Shown one piece after another: positions 26,314 to 35,882 of a stretch of 64,000 nucleotides of DNA. A program made the position numbers and the translations under genes. The stretch lies in contig NZ_CP083349.1 of the NCBI RefSeq assembly GCF_020035535.1, positions 3,603,501 to 3,667,500 on the forward strand. Direction: 5' to 3'. Position 1 is the first letter of the stretch. Each line of letters begins with the position of its first letter. This DNA is from Ensifer adhaerens. GTDB taxonomy: Bacteria; Pseudomonadota; Alphaproteobacteria; Rhizobiales; Rhizobiaceae. The notes below the pieces were generated by a model. The model did not search any database. It saw only the letters and a list, made by a program, of their open reading frames with translations, and was not told the DNA's origin.

Positions 26314-26802
26314 TTAGGCTTTGAACATCTCTTCCTCGAGAGCCGCATCCAGTTCACCGGACAGCCGTTCGAAGGCCGTGGCCACCCGCGTCATCACCCG
26401 CAGCGCCGCCACCGCTTCCGTCTGGTTGATGTCTCCAAGCAGGACGTGCAGCATCTCGATTTCACGTCGATGAATCTCCTCGGACAGATCGCGTCCGGCG
26501 GCAGTCGGCGCGCAAAGGTAGGCGCGTCGATGTTCCGGATTCGGCTGCCGTTCCAGCAATTGCTTGTCCATCAGCCCTGTGACGATGCGCAGAACGAACT
26601 GCCGCTTCATCGACAGACGCCGCGCCGCCTCCGGCACCGTCAGCGGATTTTCGCAAAAAAGTTCGAGAACTGCGCGCTCCGCCACTGATATGCCCGCACC
26701 GTCGAGCATATGTTCTGCCGAGCGCTGCATGTTGAGATGGATGGAGCGGACCAGCTTCAGGGTCTTGTAGAGGCGTTCATGCGGATCGAATCGAACGAGC
26801 AT
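26314..26802 (-). CDS. MarR-family transcriptional regulator
   Basis: This 162-residue winged-helix regulator has an N-terminal dimerisation helix (LYKTLKLVRSIHLNMQRSAE), AERAVLELFCENPLTVPEAARRL, recognition helix MKRQFVLRIVTGLMDKQLL and the wing NPEHRRAYL. It is transcribed divergently from the metallo-hydrolase at 26882. The 79-base spacer contains an inverted repeat (26811-26831) that could be its operator. Target and ligand are unknown. Confidence 0.88.
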   Translation of the reverse strand: MLVRFDPHERLYKTLKLVRSIHLNMQRSAEHMLDGAGISVAERAVLELFCENPLTVPEAARRLSMKRQFVLRIVTGLMDKQLLERQPNPEHRRAYLCAPTAAGRDLSEEIHRREIEMLHVLLGDINQTEAVAALRVMTRVATAFERLSGELDAALEEEMFKA

Positions 26803-26810
26803 GCGAACAC

Positions 26811-26831
26811 GATAGCAATCCAGTTGCTGTC
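26811..26831. promoter_or_regulatory. candidate operator between marR and the metallo-hydrolase gene
   Basis: GATAGCAA-TCCAG-TTGCTGTC is an inverted repeat of 8-base arms with one mismatch and a 5-base spacer. It lies 9 bases from the marR start in the divergent spacer, a usual place for a MarR site. Assigned by position only. Confidence 0.4.
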
Positions 26832-26881
26832 TTCAAGAACTTATTAAACCTTGGCCATTCAGCGATGGGTGAACGACTCGG

Positions 26882-27895
26882 ATGAACAAGCGCAATTCGT
26901 ATTACCAAGGGCCACCCTCCGACCATTTCGATGGAACGCGCTTCTTCAATCCCGGAGGAAAGGAACCCCGCGGGCTTCCCGACCTGCTGCGCTGGCAGTT
27001 CGGCGGCGGCAAGGCCCGATGGCCGGCGCGCAATCCGAGCCCCTACGCACAGGTGAAGCCGGAAGTCAGCGTCGAAGGTGAACATCTGCGCGTCACCATG
27101 GTGGGCCACGCGACGCTGCTGATCCAGGTGCACGGCGTCAACATCCTCACCGATCCCGTCTGGGCACAGCGCGCCAGCCCCTTCGCCTTTGCCGGTCCGC
27201 ACCGCTACAACGCGCCCGGCATCGAGCTCGACGACCTGCCGCCGATCGACATCGTGCTCGTCACCCACAATCACTACGATCACCTCGACACCGAGACGCT
27301 GAGCGCCCTGCAGCAGGAACACGGGCCACGGATCATCACTCCGCTCGGCAACGACACGATCATCCGCCGTGCCGTACCCGATGCCGAGATCGAGGCAGTC
27401 GACTGGGGCGACAGGCTCGATTGCGGCGACGATATCGTGATCCATGCGGAGCCTTGCCATCATTGGTCGGCGCGCGGCTCGCGCGATCGGCGCATGGCGC
27501 TGTGGGCCGCCTTCGTACTGGAGACACCGGCGGGCAAGATCTACCACGTCGGCGACACCGGCTTTCACGAGGGCATCAACTACCGCGCCGCCCGCGAGAA
27601 ACATGGCGCCTTCCGCCTCGCCAACCTGCCCTTCGGCGCCTACGAGCCTCGCTGGTTCATGCAGGACCAGCACCAGAACCCGGAAGAGGCGGTGCGCGGC
27701 ATGGTCGATTGCGCCGCCGCCCATGTCGCCGGTCACCACTGGGGTACATTTCGCCTGACCGACGAAGGCGTCGACGAGCCGCGGCAGGCGCTGGAACGGG
27801 CACTCGACGCGGCCGGCGTCGCCCGCACCCGCTTCCGTCCGCTTCACCCCGGCGAAGTCTTCAACGTGCCAGCATCGACACCCGCCGCAGAATGA
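26882..27895 (+). CDS. metallo-beta-lactamase-fold hydrolase (UlaG/NAPE-PLD-like)
   Basis: This 337-residue MBL-fold protein of the COG2220 type has the metal-binding THNHYDHLD motif (about 128-136, HxHxDH), an upstream TMVGHATLLIQ strand, HVGDTGF and a C-terminal histidine in GHHWGTF. Its N-terminal RFFNPGG segment and overall layout resemble bacterial relatives of N-acylphosphatidylethanolamine phospholipase D and the UlaG lactonases. The substrate is unknown; a lipid or lactone phosphoester is possible. No signal peptide, so cytoplasmic. It is divergent from the MarR gene, which may regulate it. Confidence 0.85.
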   Translation: MNKRNSYYQGPPSDHFDGTRFFNPGGKEPRGLPDLLRWQFGGGKARWPARNPSPYAQVKPEVSVEGEHLRVTMVGHATLLIQVHGVNILTDPVWAQRASPFAFAGPHRYNAPGIELDDLPPIDIVLVTHNHYDHLDTETLSALQQEHGPRIITPLGNDTIIRRAVPDAEIEAVDWGDRLDCGDDIVIHAEPCHHWSARGSRDRRMALWAAFVLETPAGKIYHVGDTGFHEGINYRAAREKHGAFRLANLPFGAYEPRWFMQDQHQNPEEAVRGMVDCAAAHVAGHHWGTFRLTDEGVDEPRQALERALDAAGVARTRFRPLHPGEVFNVPASTPAAE

Positions 27896-27987
27896 ACGCA
27901 GCACTGGTAATTTCCGGGCTTTTCGGCCATATACAGCCCGAATGAAGGATGGCCCGCTTGGCGCAAGCCCGTTTGGACAATCGCGAC

Positions 27988-28899
27988 ATGACCGACTACG
28001 TGCAATTTGCCAGGATGAACGGGCTTGGAAACAAGATCCTCGTCGTCGACATGCGCGGTCGGAAGGATCGGGTAACGCCGGCGGCGGCAATCGCGCTCAA
28101 CGCCGATCCTGCCACCGCCTTCGACCAGATCATGGCGATCCACGACCCGAAGGCCGCCGGCACCGACGCCTGGATCGACATTGTCAATTGCGACGGCTCC
28201 ATGGCCCAGGCCTGTGGCAACGGCACCCGCTGCGTCGTCCAGGCGCTTGCGGCCGAAACCGGAAAGAAGGTCTTCACCTTCCAGACCATCGCCGGAATCC
28301 TGAACGCCACAGAGCATGAAGACGGCACGATATCGGTCGATATGGGCAAGCCGGTCTTTGCCTGGGAGAAGATCCCGCTTGCAGAGGAATTTGCCGATAC
28401 CAGCCGCATCGAATTGCAGATCGGGCCGATAGACAATCCCGTCCTGCATTCGCCTTCGGCCATGTCGATGGGCAATCCGCACGCGGTCTTCTGGGTGGAC
28501 AAGGATCCGATGTCCTTCGATCTCGACCGCTTCGGCCCGCTGCTCGAGAACCATCCGATGTTCCCTGAGCGCGCCAATATCACGCTGGCGCAGGTGCTTT
28601 CGCCGTCATCGCTGCGCACCCGCACCTGGGAGCGCGGCGCCGGGCTGACGCTTGCCTGCGGCTCGGCCGCCTGTGCGGCTGCCGTCAGCGCCGCGCGCAC
28701 CGGTCGAACCGGCCGCACGGTGACGATCGACGTCGCCTCCGCTCCAGCGCCTGCAAAGCTCACCATCGAGTGGCGCGAGCGCGACGACCACGTGGTCATG
28801 ACTGGCCCCGCCGAATGGGAATGGTCCGGCACGCTCAACCCTGCGACCGGCACCTGGCAGCGCGACGAAGCCGAGGCCAGCGGGGCCCGGGCGCTTTGA
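27988..28899 (+). CDS. dapF: diaminopimelate epimerase
   Basis: This 303-residue enzyme interconverts LL- and meso-diaminopimelate for lysine and peptidoglycan synthesis. Both catalytic cysteines are present: Cys76 in [11 protein letters not shown] and the second in [11 protein letters not shown]. The start [12 protein letters not shown] is typical. ATG 27988 is chosen because conserved sequence begins at once; ATG 27949 adds 13 residues and cannot be excluded. The last codon overlaps the TTG start of mtaB, so the two are translationally coupled. Confidence 0.95.
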   Translation: MTDYVQFARMNGLGNKILVVDMRGRKDRVTPAAAIALNADPATAFDQIMAIHDPKAAGTDAWIDIVNCDGSMAQACGNGTRCVVQALAAETGKKVFTFQTIAGILNATEHEDGTISVDMGKPVFAWEKIPLAEEFADTSRIELQIGPIDNPVLHSPSAMSMGNPHAVFWVDKDPMSFDLDRFGPLLENHPMFPERANITLAQVLSPSSLRTRTWERGAGLTLACGSAACAAAVSAARTGRTGRTVTIDVASAPAPAKLTIEWRERDDHVVMTGPAEWEWSGTLNPATGTWQRDEAEASGARAL

Positions 28900-30170
28900 G
28901 CGGCGTCGAGGTCATAACCTTCGGCTGCCGTCTCAACACCTACGAATCCGAAGTGATGCGGGCGGAAGCCGAGAAGGCGGGGCTGAACAACGCCATCCTC
29001 GTCAACACCTGCGCCGTTACAGGCGAAGCCGTGCGCCAGGCGCGCCAGGCGATCCGCCGTGCCCGTCGCGACAATCCGCATGCCCGCATCATCGTCACCG
29101 GCTGCGCCGCGCAGACCGAGAAAGAAACCTTCGCCGAAATGGCCGAGGTCGACGCCGTGCTCGGCAACGAGGAAAAGCTGAAAAGCGCTTCCTATCGTTC
29201 GTTGCCGGATTTCGGCGTCTCGGCGGAAGAGAAGCTGCGCGTCAACGACATCATGAGCGTGCGCGCCACCGCACCGCAGATGGTCAAGCACATCGATGGC
29301 CACGTGCGCGCCTTCATTCAGGTGCAGAACGGCTGTGACCATCGCTGCACCTTCTGCATCATCCCCTATGGCCGCGGCAATTCCCGTTCCGTGCCGATGG
29401 GCGCTGTCGTCGACCAGGCGCGCAAGCTGGTAGAGACAGGCTACTGCGAGATCGTCTTGACCGGCGTCGATGCCACCAGCTACGGCGCCGACCTGCCGGG
29501 CACGCCGACCCTCGGCCTGCTCGCCAAGACGCTGTTGAAGCAGGTTCCCGAGATCCGCCGCCTGCGCCTCTCCTCGATCGACGGCATCGAGGCCGACAGG
29601 CACCTCTTCGACCTGATCGCCGACGAAGCGCGCTTCATGCCGCATCTGCACCTGTCGCTGCAGCATGGCGACGACCTGATCTTGAAGCGGATGAAGCGCC
29701 GCCATTCGAGCGCCGACGCCCGCGCCTTCACCAATGAAGTCCGCCGGCTCCGGCCCGAAATCAGCCTTGGCGCCGACATGATCGCCGGCTTTCCGACCGA
29801 AACCGAAGAGATGTTCGAGAACGCTGCAAGGCTCGCCGAGGATTGCGGCATCGCGCATCTGCACGTCTTCCCCTACAGTCCGCGCCCCGGCACGCCGGCA
29901 GCGCGCATGCCGCAGCTCGACCGGTATCTCGTCAAGGACCGCGCCGCGCGTCTGCGCGCGGTCGGCGCGACGCTCTACACCCGCCACCTCGACGGAATGG
30001 TCGGCAGCGAACAGACGATCCTGGTCGAGAACAACGGGCTCGCCCACACTGAAAATTTCACGCTCGTCGATGCCGCCGGCCTGAAAGCCCGCGCGCTTGT
30101 CCCGGTCTCAATCACCGGCCACAATGGCAAGCATCTGACGATGCAGGTAAAACAGATGGCTGCGGCCTGA
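28896..30170 (+). CDS. mtaB: tRNA t6A37 methylthiotransferase MtaB
   Basis: This 424-residue radical-SAM enzyme adds a methylthio group to t6A37 in tRNAs reading ANN codons. Domains in order are UPF0004 ([29 protein letters not shown]), radical SAM with [13 protein letters not shown] (cysteines near 147, 151 and 154), and a C-terminal TRAM domain. The start is TTG 28896, overlapping the dapF stop as TTGA; no ATG lies between it and the conserved GCRLN segment. It belongs to a dapF-mtaB-ftsY-yciB-DUF2585 run. Confidence 0.93.
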   Translation: MSGVEVITFGCRLNTYESEVMRAEAEKAGLNNAILVNTCAVTGEAVRQARQAIRRARRDNPHARIIVTGCAAQTEKETFAEMAEVDAVLGNEEKLKSASYRSLPDFGVSAEEKLRVNDIMSVRATAPQMVKHIDGHVRAFIQVQNGCDHRCTFCIIPYGRGNSRSVPMGAVVDQARKLVETGYCEIVLTGVDATSYGADLPGTPTLGLLAKTLLKQVPEIRRLRLSSIDGIEADRHLFDLIADEARFMPHLHLSLQHGDDLILKRMKRRHSSADARAFTNEVRRLRPEISLGADMIAGFPTETEEMFENAARLAEDCGIAHLHVFPYSPRPGTPAARMPQLDRYLVKDRAARLRAVGATLYTRHLDGMVGSEQTILVENNGLAHTENFTLVDAAGLKARALVPVSITGHNGKHLTMQVKQMAAA

Positions 30171-30188
30171 TTTATGCGGAATTCCTGA

Positions 30189-31871
30189 ATGGCAATGGGT
30201 TTCATCAAGAGGATCTTCACCTTCGGCAAGGGCGCGGAGGAAACGAAGCCGCAGGATGCCGCGCCAGAGGCGGACATCGCGGGCGCGTCGCCTGTCGAAG
30301 CACCGGCTGTGCCGGAACCCGTTATCTCCGAGCACATCGCTCCGGTCGAAGCCATCTTCGACGAACAGCCGGCGGCCGAAGAAACCTCCGAAGAGCTGCT
30401 TCAGCCGCTGTCCGACATCGAGGCGCTGCCGCTTGCCGTGGAGGACCCGATCCTGCCGGCCGAGATCGAAACCGCAGGTGGACCGGCGCCGGACGAGACC
30501 CCCAGCGAAGAGACCGTTGCATCAGCAGCGCCCGTCGGTGAAGAGCATGGACTGTCGCCGGCGGCACAAGAGTCGCTCGAGGCTTACGGCGAGCTTCAGG
30601 AAACCGCGCCTGAAGAACCGCCCGTAGAGCCTGAAGACCTGTCCGAGCAGGAGGAAGTCGCCGACGCTGAAACGAAAGCGATCGACGAAGAAGCAAGCCA
30701 CGTAGCACCCGCAGATGCGGAACCTGTCGAAGATGCCGCCGCCAAGAGCGACACCGTTGCTGAGGCGCCGGTCCTCGAAATACCGGTTTCTGAAGCGCCG
30801 ACCGAAGAGACGCAAGTCGCCGAACAGCCAGTCCTCGAAGCACCTGTCGAGCCCGTCGCCGAAGCTCCCGCTGCACCCGCAGCCCTCCCCAAGGGCTTTG
30901 CGACCGCCGACAGCAGACCCAAGGAAGAACCCGTCGCCGCGCCGAAGGAAAAGCTCACCTGGTACCAGCGCCTGCGCCGCGGCCTTGCCCGCACCTCGTC
31001 GCAGCTGACCGGCCAGATCGCCAGCCTCTTCACTAAGCGCAAGCTCGACGAAGCGACGCTGCAGGACCTCGAAGACCTGTTGATCCAGGCAGATCTCGGC
31101 GTCGAGACGGCGATGCGCATCACCGACACGCTCGCCTCCGAGCGCTATGGCAAGGATGTCTCGGGCGAGGACGTTTCGCGTATCATGGCCGGCGAGATCA
31201 CCAAGGTGCTTTCGCCCGTCGCCAAGCCGCTGGAGCTCGACCTCAGCCACAAGCCGCATGTCATCCTGGTGGTCGGCGTCAATGGCACCGGGAAGACGAC
31301 GACGATCGGCAAGCTCGCAGCCAAGCTTTCGGGCGCCGGCCTCAAGGTCATGCTCGCCGCCGGCGACACCTTCCGCGCCGCGGCGATCGAGCAACTGAAG
31401 ATCTGGGCGGAGCGCACCAACTCCGATATCGTCTCCTCCAAGCTCGGTGCCGATGCCGCTGGCCTTGCCTATGAAGCGTTCCAGCAGGCGCGCGAAAAAA
31501 AATCCGACGTGCTGATCATCGACACCGCCGGCCGCCTGCAGAACAAGGCGGAACTGATGGCAGAACTCGAAAAGATCGTGCGCGTGCTCGGCAAGCTCGA
31601 TCCGGACGCGCCGCACACCGTGCTGCAGACACTCGACGCCACCACCGGCCAGAACGCCCTGCAGCAGGTCGAGATTTTCCGCAACGTCGCGGGCGTTAGC
31701 GGACTGATCATGACCAAGCTCGACGGCACGGCGCGTGGCGGCATCCTTGTCGCCATCTCCGCCAAGCACAAGCTGCCGGTCTATTTCATCGGTGTCGGTG
31801 AAGGCATAGACGATCTGGAGCCGTTCGAAGCCAAGGATTTTGCCGAGGCGATCGCCGGCGTCGCGGCCTGA
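30189..31871 (+). CDS. ftsY: SRP receptor FtsY with long acidic N-terminus
   Basis: This 560-residue FtsY is the membrane-associated GTPase that receives Ffh-ribosome complexes. It starts with an amphipathic, basic [12 protein letters not shown] segment, then has about 230 residues of Glu/Ala/Pro-rich low-complexity sequence. The N domain ([17 protein letters not shown]) and G domain follow: [15 protein letters not shown] (near 362), DTAGRLQNK and [10 protein letters not shown]. The acidic region is longer than the roughly 200 residues in E. coli. It follows mtaB by 18 bases in an apparent operon. Confidence 0.96.
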   Translation: MAMGFIKRIFTFGKGAEETKPQDAAPEADIAGASPVEAPAVPEPVISEHIAPVEAIFDEQPAAEETSEELLQPLSDIEALPLAVEDPILPAEIETAGGPAPDETPSEETVASAAPVGEEHGLSPAAQESLEAYGELQETAPEEPPVEPEDLSEQEEVADAETKAIDEEASHVAPADAEPVEDAAAKSDTVAEAPVLEIPVSEAPTEETQVAEQPVLEAPVEPVAEAPAAPAALPKGFATADSRPKEEPVAAPKEKLTWYQRLRRGLARTSSQLTGQIASLFTKRKLDEATLQDLEDLLIQADLGVETAMRITDTLASERYGKDVSGEDVSRIMAGEITKVLSPVAKPLELDLSHKPHVILVVGVNGTGKTTTIGKLAAKLSGAGLKVMLAAGDTFRAAAIEQLKIWAERTNSDIVSSKLGADAAGLAYEAFQQAREKKSDVLIIDTAGRLQNKAELMAELEKIVRVLGKLDPDAPHTVLQTLDATTGQNALQQVEIFRNVAGVSGLIMTKLDGTARGGILVAISAKHKLPVYFIGVGEGIDDLEPFEAKDFAEAIAGVAA

Positions 31872-31978
31872 CGAGGCAGGTCAGAACCTGTGGTTTGCAC
31901 AGGGCCGCCGCCTTGATATGGTTTTGCCGCAATGCTGGTGTTATGAGCAGCAGGCACATGCGAAAACAGGACCCCCAG

Positions 31979-32611
31979 ATGTCGTCGATCGAGGCTACCA
32001 AGCCGCAGAAGGAAGTCAGCCCCTTGCTCAAAATGGTGCTGGAGCTCGGACCGTTGATGGTCTTCTTCTTCGCCAATTCGCGCGGCGAATGGCTGGCCGG
32101 GCATTTTCCGGCGCTCGCCGAACTCGGCGGCCCGATCTTCATCGCCACCGGCCTCTTCATGGCCGCAACCGCGATCGCGCTCGCCGTTTCCTGGGTGCTG
32201 ACCCGCACCCTGCCGATGATGCCGCTGATATCCGGCATCGTCGTCTTCGTCTTCGGCGCGCTGACGCTCTGGCTGCAGAACGACACCTTCATCAAGATGA
32301 AGCCGACCATCGTCAACACGCTGTTCGGCACGATCCTGCTCGGCGGCCTGCTGTTCGGCAAGTCGCTGCTCGGCTACGTCTTCCACTCCGCCTTCAAGCT
32401 CGACGAAGCCGGCTGGCGCAAGCTCACGCTGCGCTGGGGTGTATTCTTCCTCTTCCTCGCCGTGCTCAACGAAGTGGTCTGGCGGTCGTTCACGACCGAT
32501 TTCTGGGTCGCCTTCAAGGTCTGGGGAACGATGCCGATCACCATCCTGTTCACGCTCGCCCAGATGCCCCTGATCATGAAGCACTCGCTTGACCAGGAGA
32601 ACGCCGAGTGA
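31979..32611 (+). CDS. yciB: intracellular septation protein A family (YciB)
   Basis: This 210-residue inner-membrane protein of the YciB/IspA family has about five hydrophobic segments. Family landmarks present are [38 protein letters not shown] and [20 protein letters not shown]. YciB affects envelope integrity and septation and interacts with divisome and elongasome parts in E. coli. ATG 31979 follows AGGAC at 7 bases; upstream ATGs at 31943 and 31958 are alternatives. It overlaps the next gene by four bases (GTGA). Confidence 0.9.
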   Translation: MSSIEATKPQKEVSPLLKMVLELGPLMVFFFANSRGEWLAGHFPALAELGGPIFIATGLFMAATAIALAVSWVLTRTLPMMPLISGIVVFVFGALTLWLQNDTFIKMKPTIVNTLFGTILLGGLLFGKSLLGYVFHSAFKLDEAGWRKLTLRWGVFFLFLAVLNEVVWRSFTTDFWVAFKVWGTMPITILFTLAQMPLIMKHSLDQENAE

Positions 32612-33201
32612 GCACGATGCTCGAGGAGAATGACAGCCGCAACCGGCACGCACTCCTCTGGCTCGCCGCCTGTTTTGCTGTTCTCATCATCCAGATCGTC
32701 ACCCAGCATCTGATGGGTCGCCTCTGGATCTGCGAGTGCGGTTACGTCAAGCTTTTCGAGCCGGTCGTCAAATCCGGCGGCAACTCGCAGCATATCGCCG
32801 ACTGGTACACACCGTCCCACATCATCCACGGCTTCCTGTTTTACGGCCTTGGCCATCTGCTCCTGCGCGGCAAGCCGCTGACGGCCAAGCTCTTCCTCGC
32901 GACTGTGATCGAATCCGCCTGGGAGATCGCCGAAAACACGCCGATGGTGATCAACCGCTACCGCTCGGCGACGATCTCGCTCGACTATTTCGGCGACAGC
33001 ATCCTGAATTCGACGATGGACACGCTGGCCATGGTGGCCGGCTTCCTGTTTGCCGCCCGCATGCCCATCTGGCTGACGGTGACGCTCGCCATCGTCTTCG
33101 AGCTCTTCACCGGCTGGCTGATCCGCGACAATCTCACGCTCAACGTGCTGATGCTGGCCTGGCCGCTGGATGCCATCAAGGAATGGCAGGCGGGCATTTA
33201 A
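32608..33201 (+). CDS. DUF2585 family membrane protein
   Basis: This 197-residue protein of the UPF0314/DUF2585 family is found mainly in Rhizobiales and has no known function. It has four or five hydrophobic segments and conserved [15 protein letters not shown] and [18 protein letters not shown] motifs. The start is GTG 32608, overlapping the yciB stop, which implies translational coupling and perhaps a shared envelope role. It is the last gene of the dapF-to-DUF2585 run; a RIME-like element follows. Confidence 0.85.
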   Translation: MSTMLEENDSRNRHALLWLAACFAVLIIQIVTQHLMGRLWICECGYVKLFEPVVKSGGNSQHIADWYTPSHIIHGFLFYGLGHLLLRGKPLTAKLFLATVIESAWEIAENTPMVINRYRSATISLDYFGDSILNSTMDTLAMVAGFLFAARMPIWLTVTLAIVFELFTGWLIRDNLTLNVLMLAWPLDAIKEWQAGI

Positions 33202-33221
33202 TCGGGCTTCGGTCGCCGTCG

Positions 33222-33424
33222 CAGCCCCTCATCCCGCTGCCGCGACCTTCTCCCCGCAGGCGGGGAGAAGGGATTTGAGGCACTCGCTTCATTCCACGAC
33301 TACTCGGCAGGGAAAGCACGGTTCTATGCCGTCGATGCGACGCGAGGGTCTAGGGCAACCGGGCGCTACGCGTCTCCTTCGCCCCGCTTGCGGGGAGAAG
33401 GTGCCGGCAGGCGGAAGAGGGGTA
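33222..33424. repeat. RIME-like rhizobial intergenic palindromic element (copy B)
   Basis: About 200 noncoding bases begin with GCCCCTCATCCCGCTGCC and end with GGCGGAAGAGGGG. Two internal hairpins are present: CTTCTCCCCG/CGGGGAGAAG at 33247-33270, and CTTCGCCCCG/CGGGGAGAAG near 33377-33400. It fits the rhizobial RIME class and is the most complete of the three copies here. It separates the convergent DUF2585 and ccmG genes. Confidence 0.8.
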
Positions 33425-33473
33425 AAGCCTCTAACCACGCGGATGACGGGCCGATTGCCGAGAGCAAGAGCGG

Positions 33474-34082
33474 TTACGAGCCCGCGGTCGCCTTCTCGAT
33501 CGCCGGTAGCAGGCCGGTCTTCACGCTGTTTTCGTCGAAGGGTCCGACCCGCTTGTAGAGGATCGTACCGTCAGGGCCGACGAGATAGGATTCCGGGATA
33601 CCGTAGACACCCCAGTCGATCGCTGCCTTGCCGCGCGGGTCCGTGCCGATCGCCGAGAACGGATTGCCGAGCTCGCCGAGGAAGCGCAGAGCGTTTTCGT
33701 TCTGGTCCTTGTAATTGATGCCGACGACGGTGAGCCGCGGATCCTTCGACAGTTCCAGGATGAAGGGGTGCTCCTGACGGCAGGGCACGCACCAGGAGGC
33801 CCAGACGTTGACGAGCGTCAGCTTGCCCTTGATCGCCGTGTCGGTGAGGGCCGGCATCGGCTGGCCGTCGCGGGTCGCGCCCTCGAGCGCCGGCAAGTCG
33901 AGTTTCGGCGCCTTGGTGCCGATCAGCGCCGACGGGATTTCGCTCACATCCTTGCCGGAATTGAGCTGGCTCCAGAAGATCGCCGCAAGTCCGGCGAAGA
34001 TGATGAGCGGCAGCGCCGCCAAGACGAACCGCAAGGGGCCTGGCTTGCGCTCTTCGCTGCCCGGCGCAGGAGTGCTCGTCAT
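33474..34082 (-). CDS. ccmG: thiol:disulfide interchange protein CcmG/DsbE
   Basis: This 202-residue membrane-anchored periplasmic thioredoxin has one N-terminal membrane segment (FVLAALPLIIFAGLAAI) and a WCVPC active site (Cys98 and Cys101). The acidic CcmG-specific groove region includes the YGIPESYLV cis-proline loop. It keeps apocytochrome c or CcmH reduced for haem attachment. It is the last gene of the ccmABCDG cluster, overlapping ccmD by four bases (ATGA). Rhizobial names include cycY. Confidence 0.94.
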   Translation of the reverse strand: MTSTPAPGSEERKPGPLRFVLAALPLIIFAGLAAIFWSQLNSGKDVSEIPSALIGTKAPKLDLPALEGATRDGQPMPALTDTAIKGKLTLVNVWASWCVPCRQEHPFILELSKDPRLTVVGINYKDQNENALRFLGELGNPFSAIGTDPRGKAAIDWGVYGIPESYLVGPDGTILYKRVGPFDENSVKTGLLPAIEKATAGS

Positions 34083-34255
34083 CGTGTCTCTCCCGACGCC
34101 GGATCGGCCGAGCGCCTGCGAATGCCCGACGCTTCGAGTTCGGCAAGTTCCCGCCGGCGTGCGCGCCCATCCAGGACGACCCAGCCGATCAGGCCGAGGA
34201 CCGTCAGCGTTGCTATTCCATAGCTTGTGAAAACATAGGCGGCGTGGCTCATCAT
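34079..34255 (-). CDS. ccmD: haem exporter protein CcmD
   Basis: This 58-residue single-membrane-span protein (HAAYVFTSYGIATLTVLGLIG) has a charged C-terminal tail, RARRRELAELE, the typical CcmD layout. CcmD bridges CcmABC and CcmE and helps release holo-CcmE. It overlaps ccmC upstream (ATGA at 34252-34255) and ccmG downstream. Two adjacent ATGs (34255 and 34252) are possible starts. It is easily missed because of its size. Confidence 0.9.
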   Translation of the reverse strand: MMSHAAYVFTSYGIATLTVLGLIGWVVLDGRARRRELAELEASGIRRRSADPASGETR

Positions 34256-35022
34256 TTCGTGCGGGCTCCCCGGCCGGCGCTGCGTGCCGCCAGTCGGCGC
34301 AGCGCAGTGACGCGCCGGCGCAAAATTTCGTTGCGCATGGCGGCGATGTGCAGCGTGAAGAACAGCAGCGTGAAGGCGATCGCCATCACGATCAGCGGCC
34401 ACAGGAACTCCGGGTCGATCGTGGGCCCGTCGAGCCGCATGACGCTCGCCGGCTGGTGCAGCGTGTTCCACCATTCGACCGAGAACTTGATGATCGGGAT
34501 ATTGACGAAACCGACCAGCACCAGCACCGCGGAGACCTTGGAGGACCGTGCCGGGTCGTCGATCGCGCGGTTGAGCGCCATCAGACCCAGATACATGAGA
34601 AAGAGCACGAAGACCGAGGTGAGCCGCGCATCCCAGACCCACCAGGTGCCCCACATCGGCTTGCCCCAGAGCGAGCCGGTGACGAGCGCCAGGAAGGTGA
34701 AACAGGCGCCGATCGGCGCTGCCGCACGCGAGGAGACATCGGCGAGCGGATGGCGCCAGACGAGCGTGCCGAGGGCGGCCAATGCCATCACCGAGTAACA
34801 CATCATCGACAGCCAGGCGGCCGGCACATGCACATACATTATGCGGACCGTCTCGCCTTGCTGGTAGTCGCCTTCCGTCGTGAAGGAGAGCCAGAGGCCT
34901 GCGACGAAGAACAGCGCGGTCAGACCGGCAAGCCACGGCAGCAGACGGTCGGCCAGCGCCAGGAACCGTGTCGGGTTGGCGAGGTCGCTGAATTTGCGGA
35001 TGGCCAGGCTGTTTTCGCTCAT
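34252..35022 (-). CDS. ccmC: haem exporter/lyase subunit CcmC
   Basis: This 256-residue protein has six membrane segments and the tryptophan-rich WGTWWVWDARLTS motif that binds haem for transfer to CcmE on the periplasmic face. The conserved histidines expected near YMYVHVPAAW are present. It is coupled to ccmD by an ATGA overlap. A 164-base gap separates it from ccmB upstream, wider than elsewhere in this cluster. Confidence 0.95.
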   Translation of the reverse strand: MSENSLAIRKFSDLANPTRFLALADRLLPWLAGLTALFFVAGLWLSFTTEGDYQQGETVRIMYVHVPAAWLSMMCYSVMALAALGTLVWRHPLADVSSRAAAPIGACFTFLALVTGSLWGKPMWGTWWVWDARLTSVFVLFLMYLGLMALNRAIDDPARSSKVSAVLVLVGFVNIPIIKFSVEWWNTLHQPASVMRLDGPTIDPEFLWPLIVMAIAFTLLFFTLHIAAMRNEILRRRVTALRRLAARSAGRGARTK

Positions 35023-35186
35023 GATGGCTCTTTAGCGCTTAAGTCCCCCTGCTGCAATTGATCCCCGTCAATCGACCGATCACGATCAGTTTGGTCCGCT
35101 CGTCGCAAACGTCATCGATCTGAAGGACTTAGCGCCGGCTACGGCGGAAAACCGCAAACAGTTTCAGCCGCTCCGGCCCGATTGCG

Positions 35187-35846
35187 TCAATCGGACGCGT
35201 GCCGAAGTGCGGCGGCGGCGGCGACCGGGCCGATGACGGCGAAGAACAGGGTGATCGCCGCAAGGATCATCAAGGGCGGCAGGAACGGCGCGGGATCCTC
35301 GATCGCCGCATAGACCGCGCTGACACCGAAGATCAGCACCGGGATCGCAAGCGGCAGCACGAGGATCGAAACCAGCAGCCCGCCGCGCGGCAGCGACACG
35401 GCGACGGCGGCGCCGACCGCGCCGATGAAGGTGATTGCCGGCGTGCCGATCAGAAGCGTGAGCATCGTGGCGCCAATCGCAATCTCGCTCATGTTCATGA
35501 AGAGGCCGAGCAACGGCGAAGCGATCACCAGCGGCAGGCCGGTCGCCGCCCAATGGGCCGCACATTTGACGAAGACGGTGACAAGAAGTGGCGCCTCCTG
35601 CATCAGCATCAGGTCGAGCGAGCCATCGTCCCGCTCCGCCTGGAACAGGCGATCGAGACCAAGCAGCGAGGCGAGCAGCGCCCCGATCCACAAGATCGCG
35701 GGACCGATGCGTGAAAGCAGGTTCAGATCGGGGCCGACGCCGAAGGGAATGACCGCAACCACCGTCATGAAGAAGAGCACGCCAATCATCGCGCCGCCGC
35801 CGGCGCGGATCGACAGTTTCAGATCGCGGAAGAAGAGTGCGATCAT
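35187..35846 (-). CDS. ccmB: haem exporter protein CcmB
   Basis: This 219-residue membrane subunit of the CcmAB ABC complex, which releases holo-CcmE, has six hydrophobic segments. Typical residues are FFRDLKLSIRAGGGAMIGVLFF at the start and LFQAERDDGSLDLMLM in the cytoplasmic loop. ccmA lies 36 bases upstream on the same strand. Confidence 0.95.
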   Translation of the reverse strand: MIALFFRDLKLSIRAGGGAMIGVLFFMTVVAVIPFGVGPDLNLLSRIGPAILWIGALLASLLGLDRLFQAERDDGSLDLMLMQEAPLLVTVFVKCAAHWAATGLPLVIASPLLGLFMNMSEIAIGATMLTLLIGTPAITFIGAVGAAVAVSLPRGGLLVSILVLPLAIPVLIFGVSAVYAAIEDPAPFLPPLMILAAITLFFAVIGPVAAAAALRHASD

Positions 35847-35882
35847 GCCGGCATTCCCCCGGCAGCAAGCACGGACAGGCTC

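Noticed and set aside
27996..30047. A frame of about 680 codons on the minus strand opposite dapF and mtaB
   Set aside because: Shadow of two intact coupled genes, with no motif of its own.
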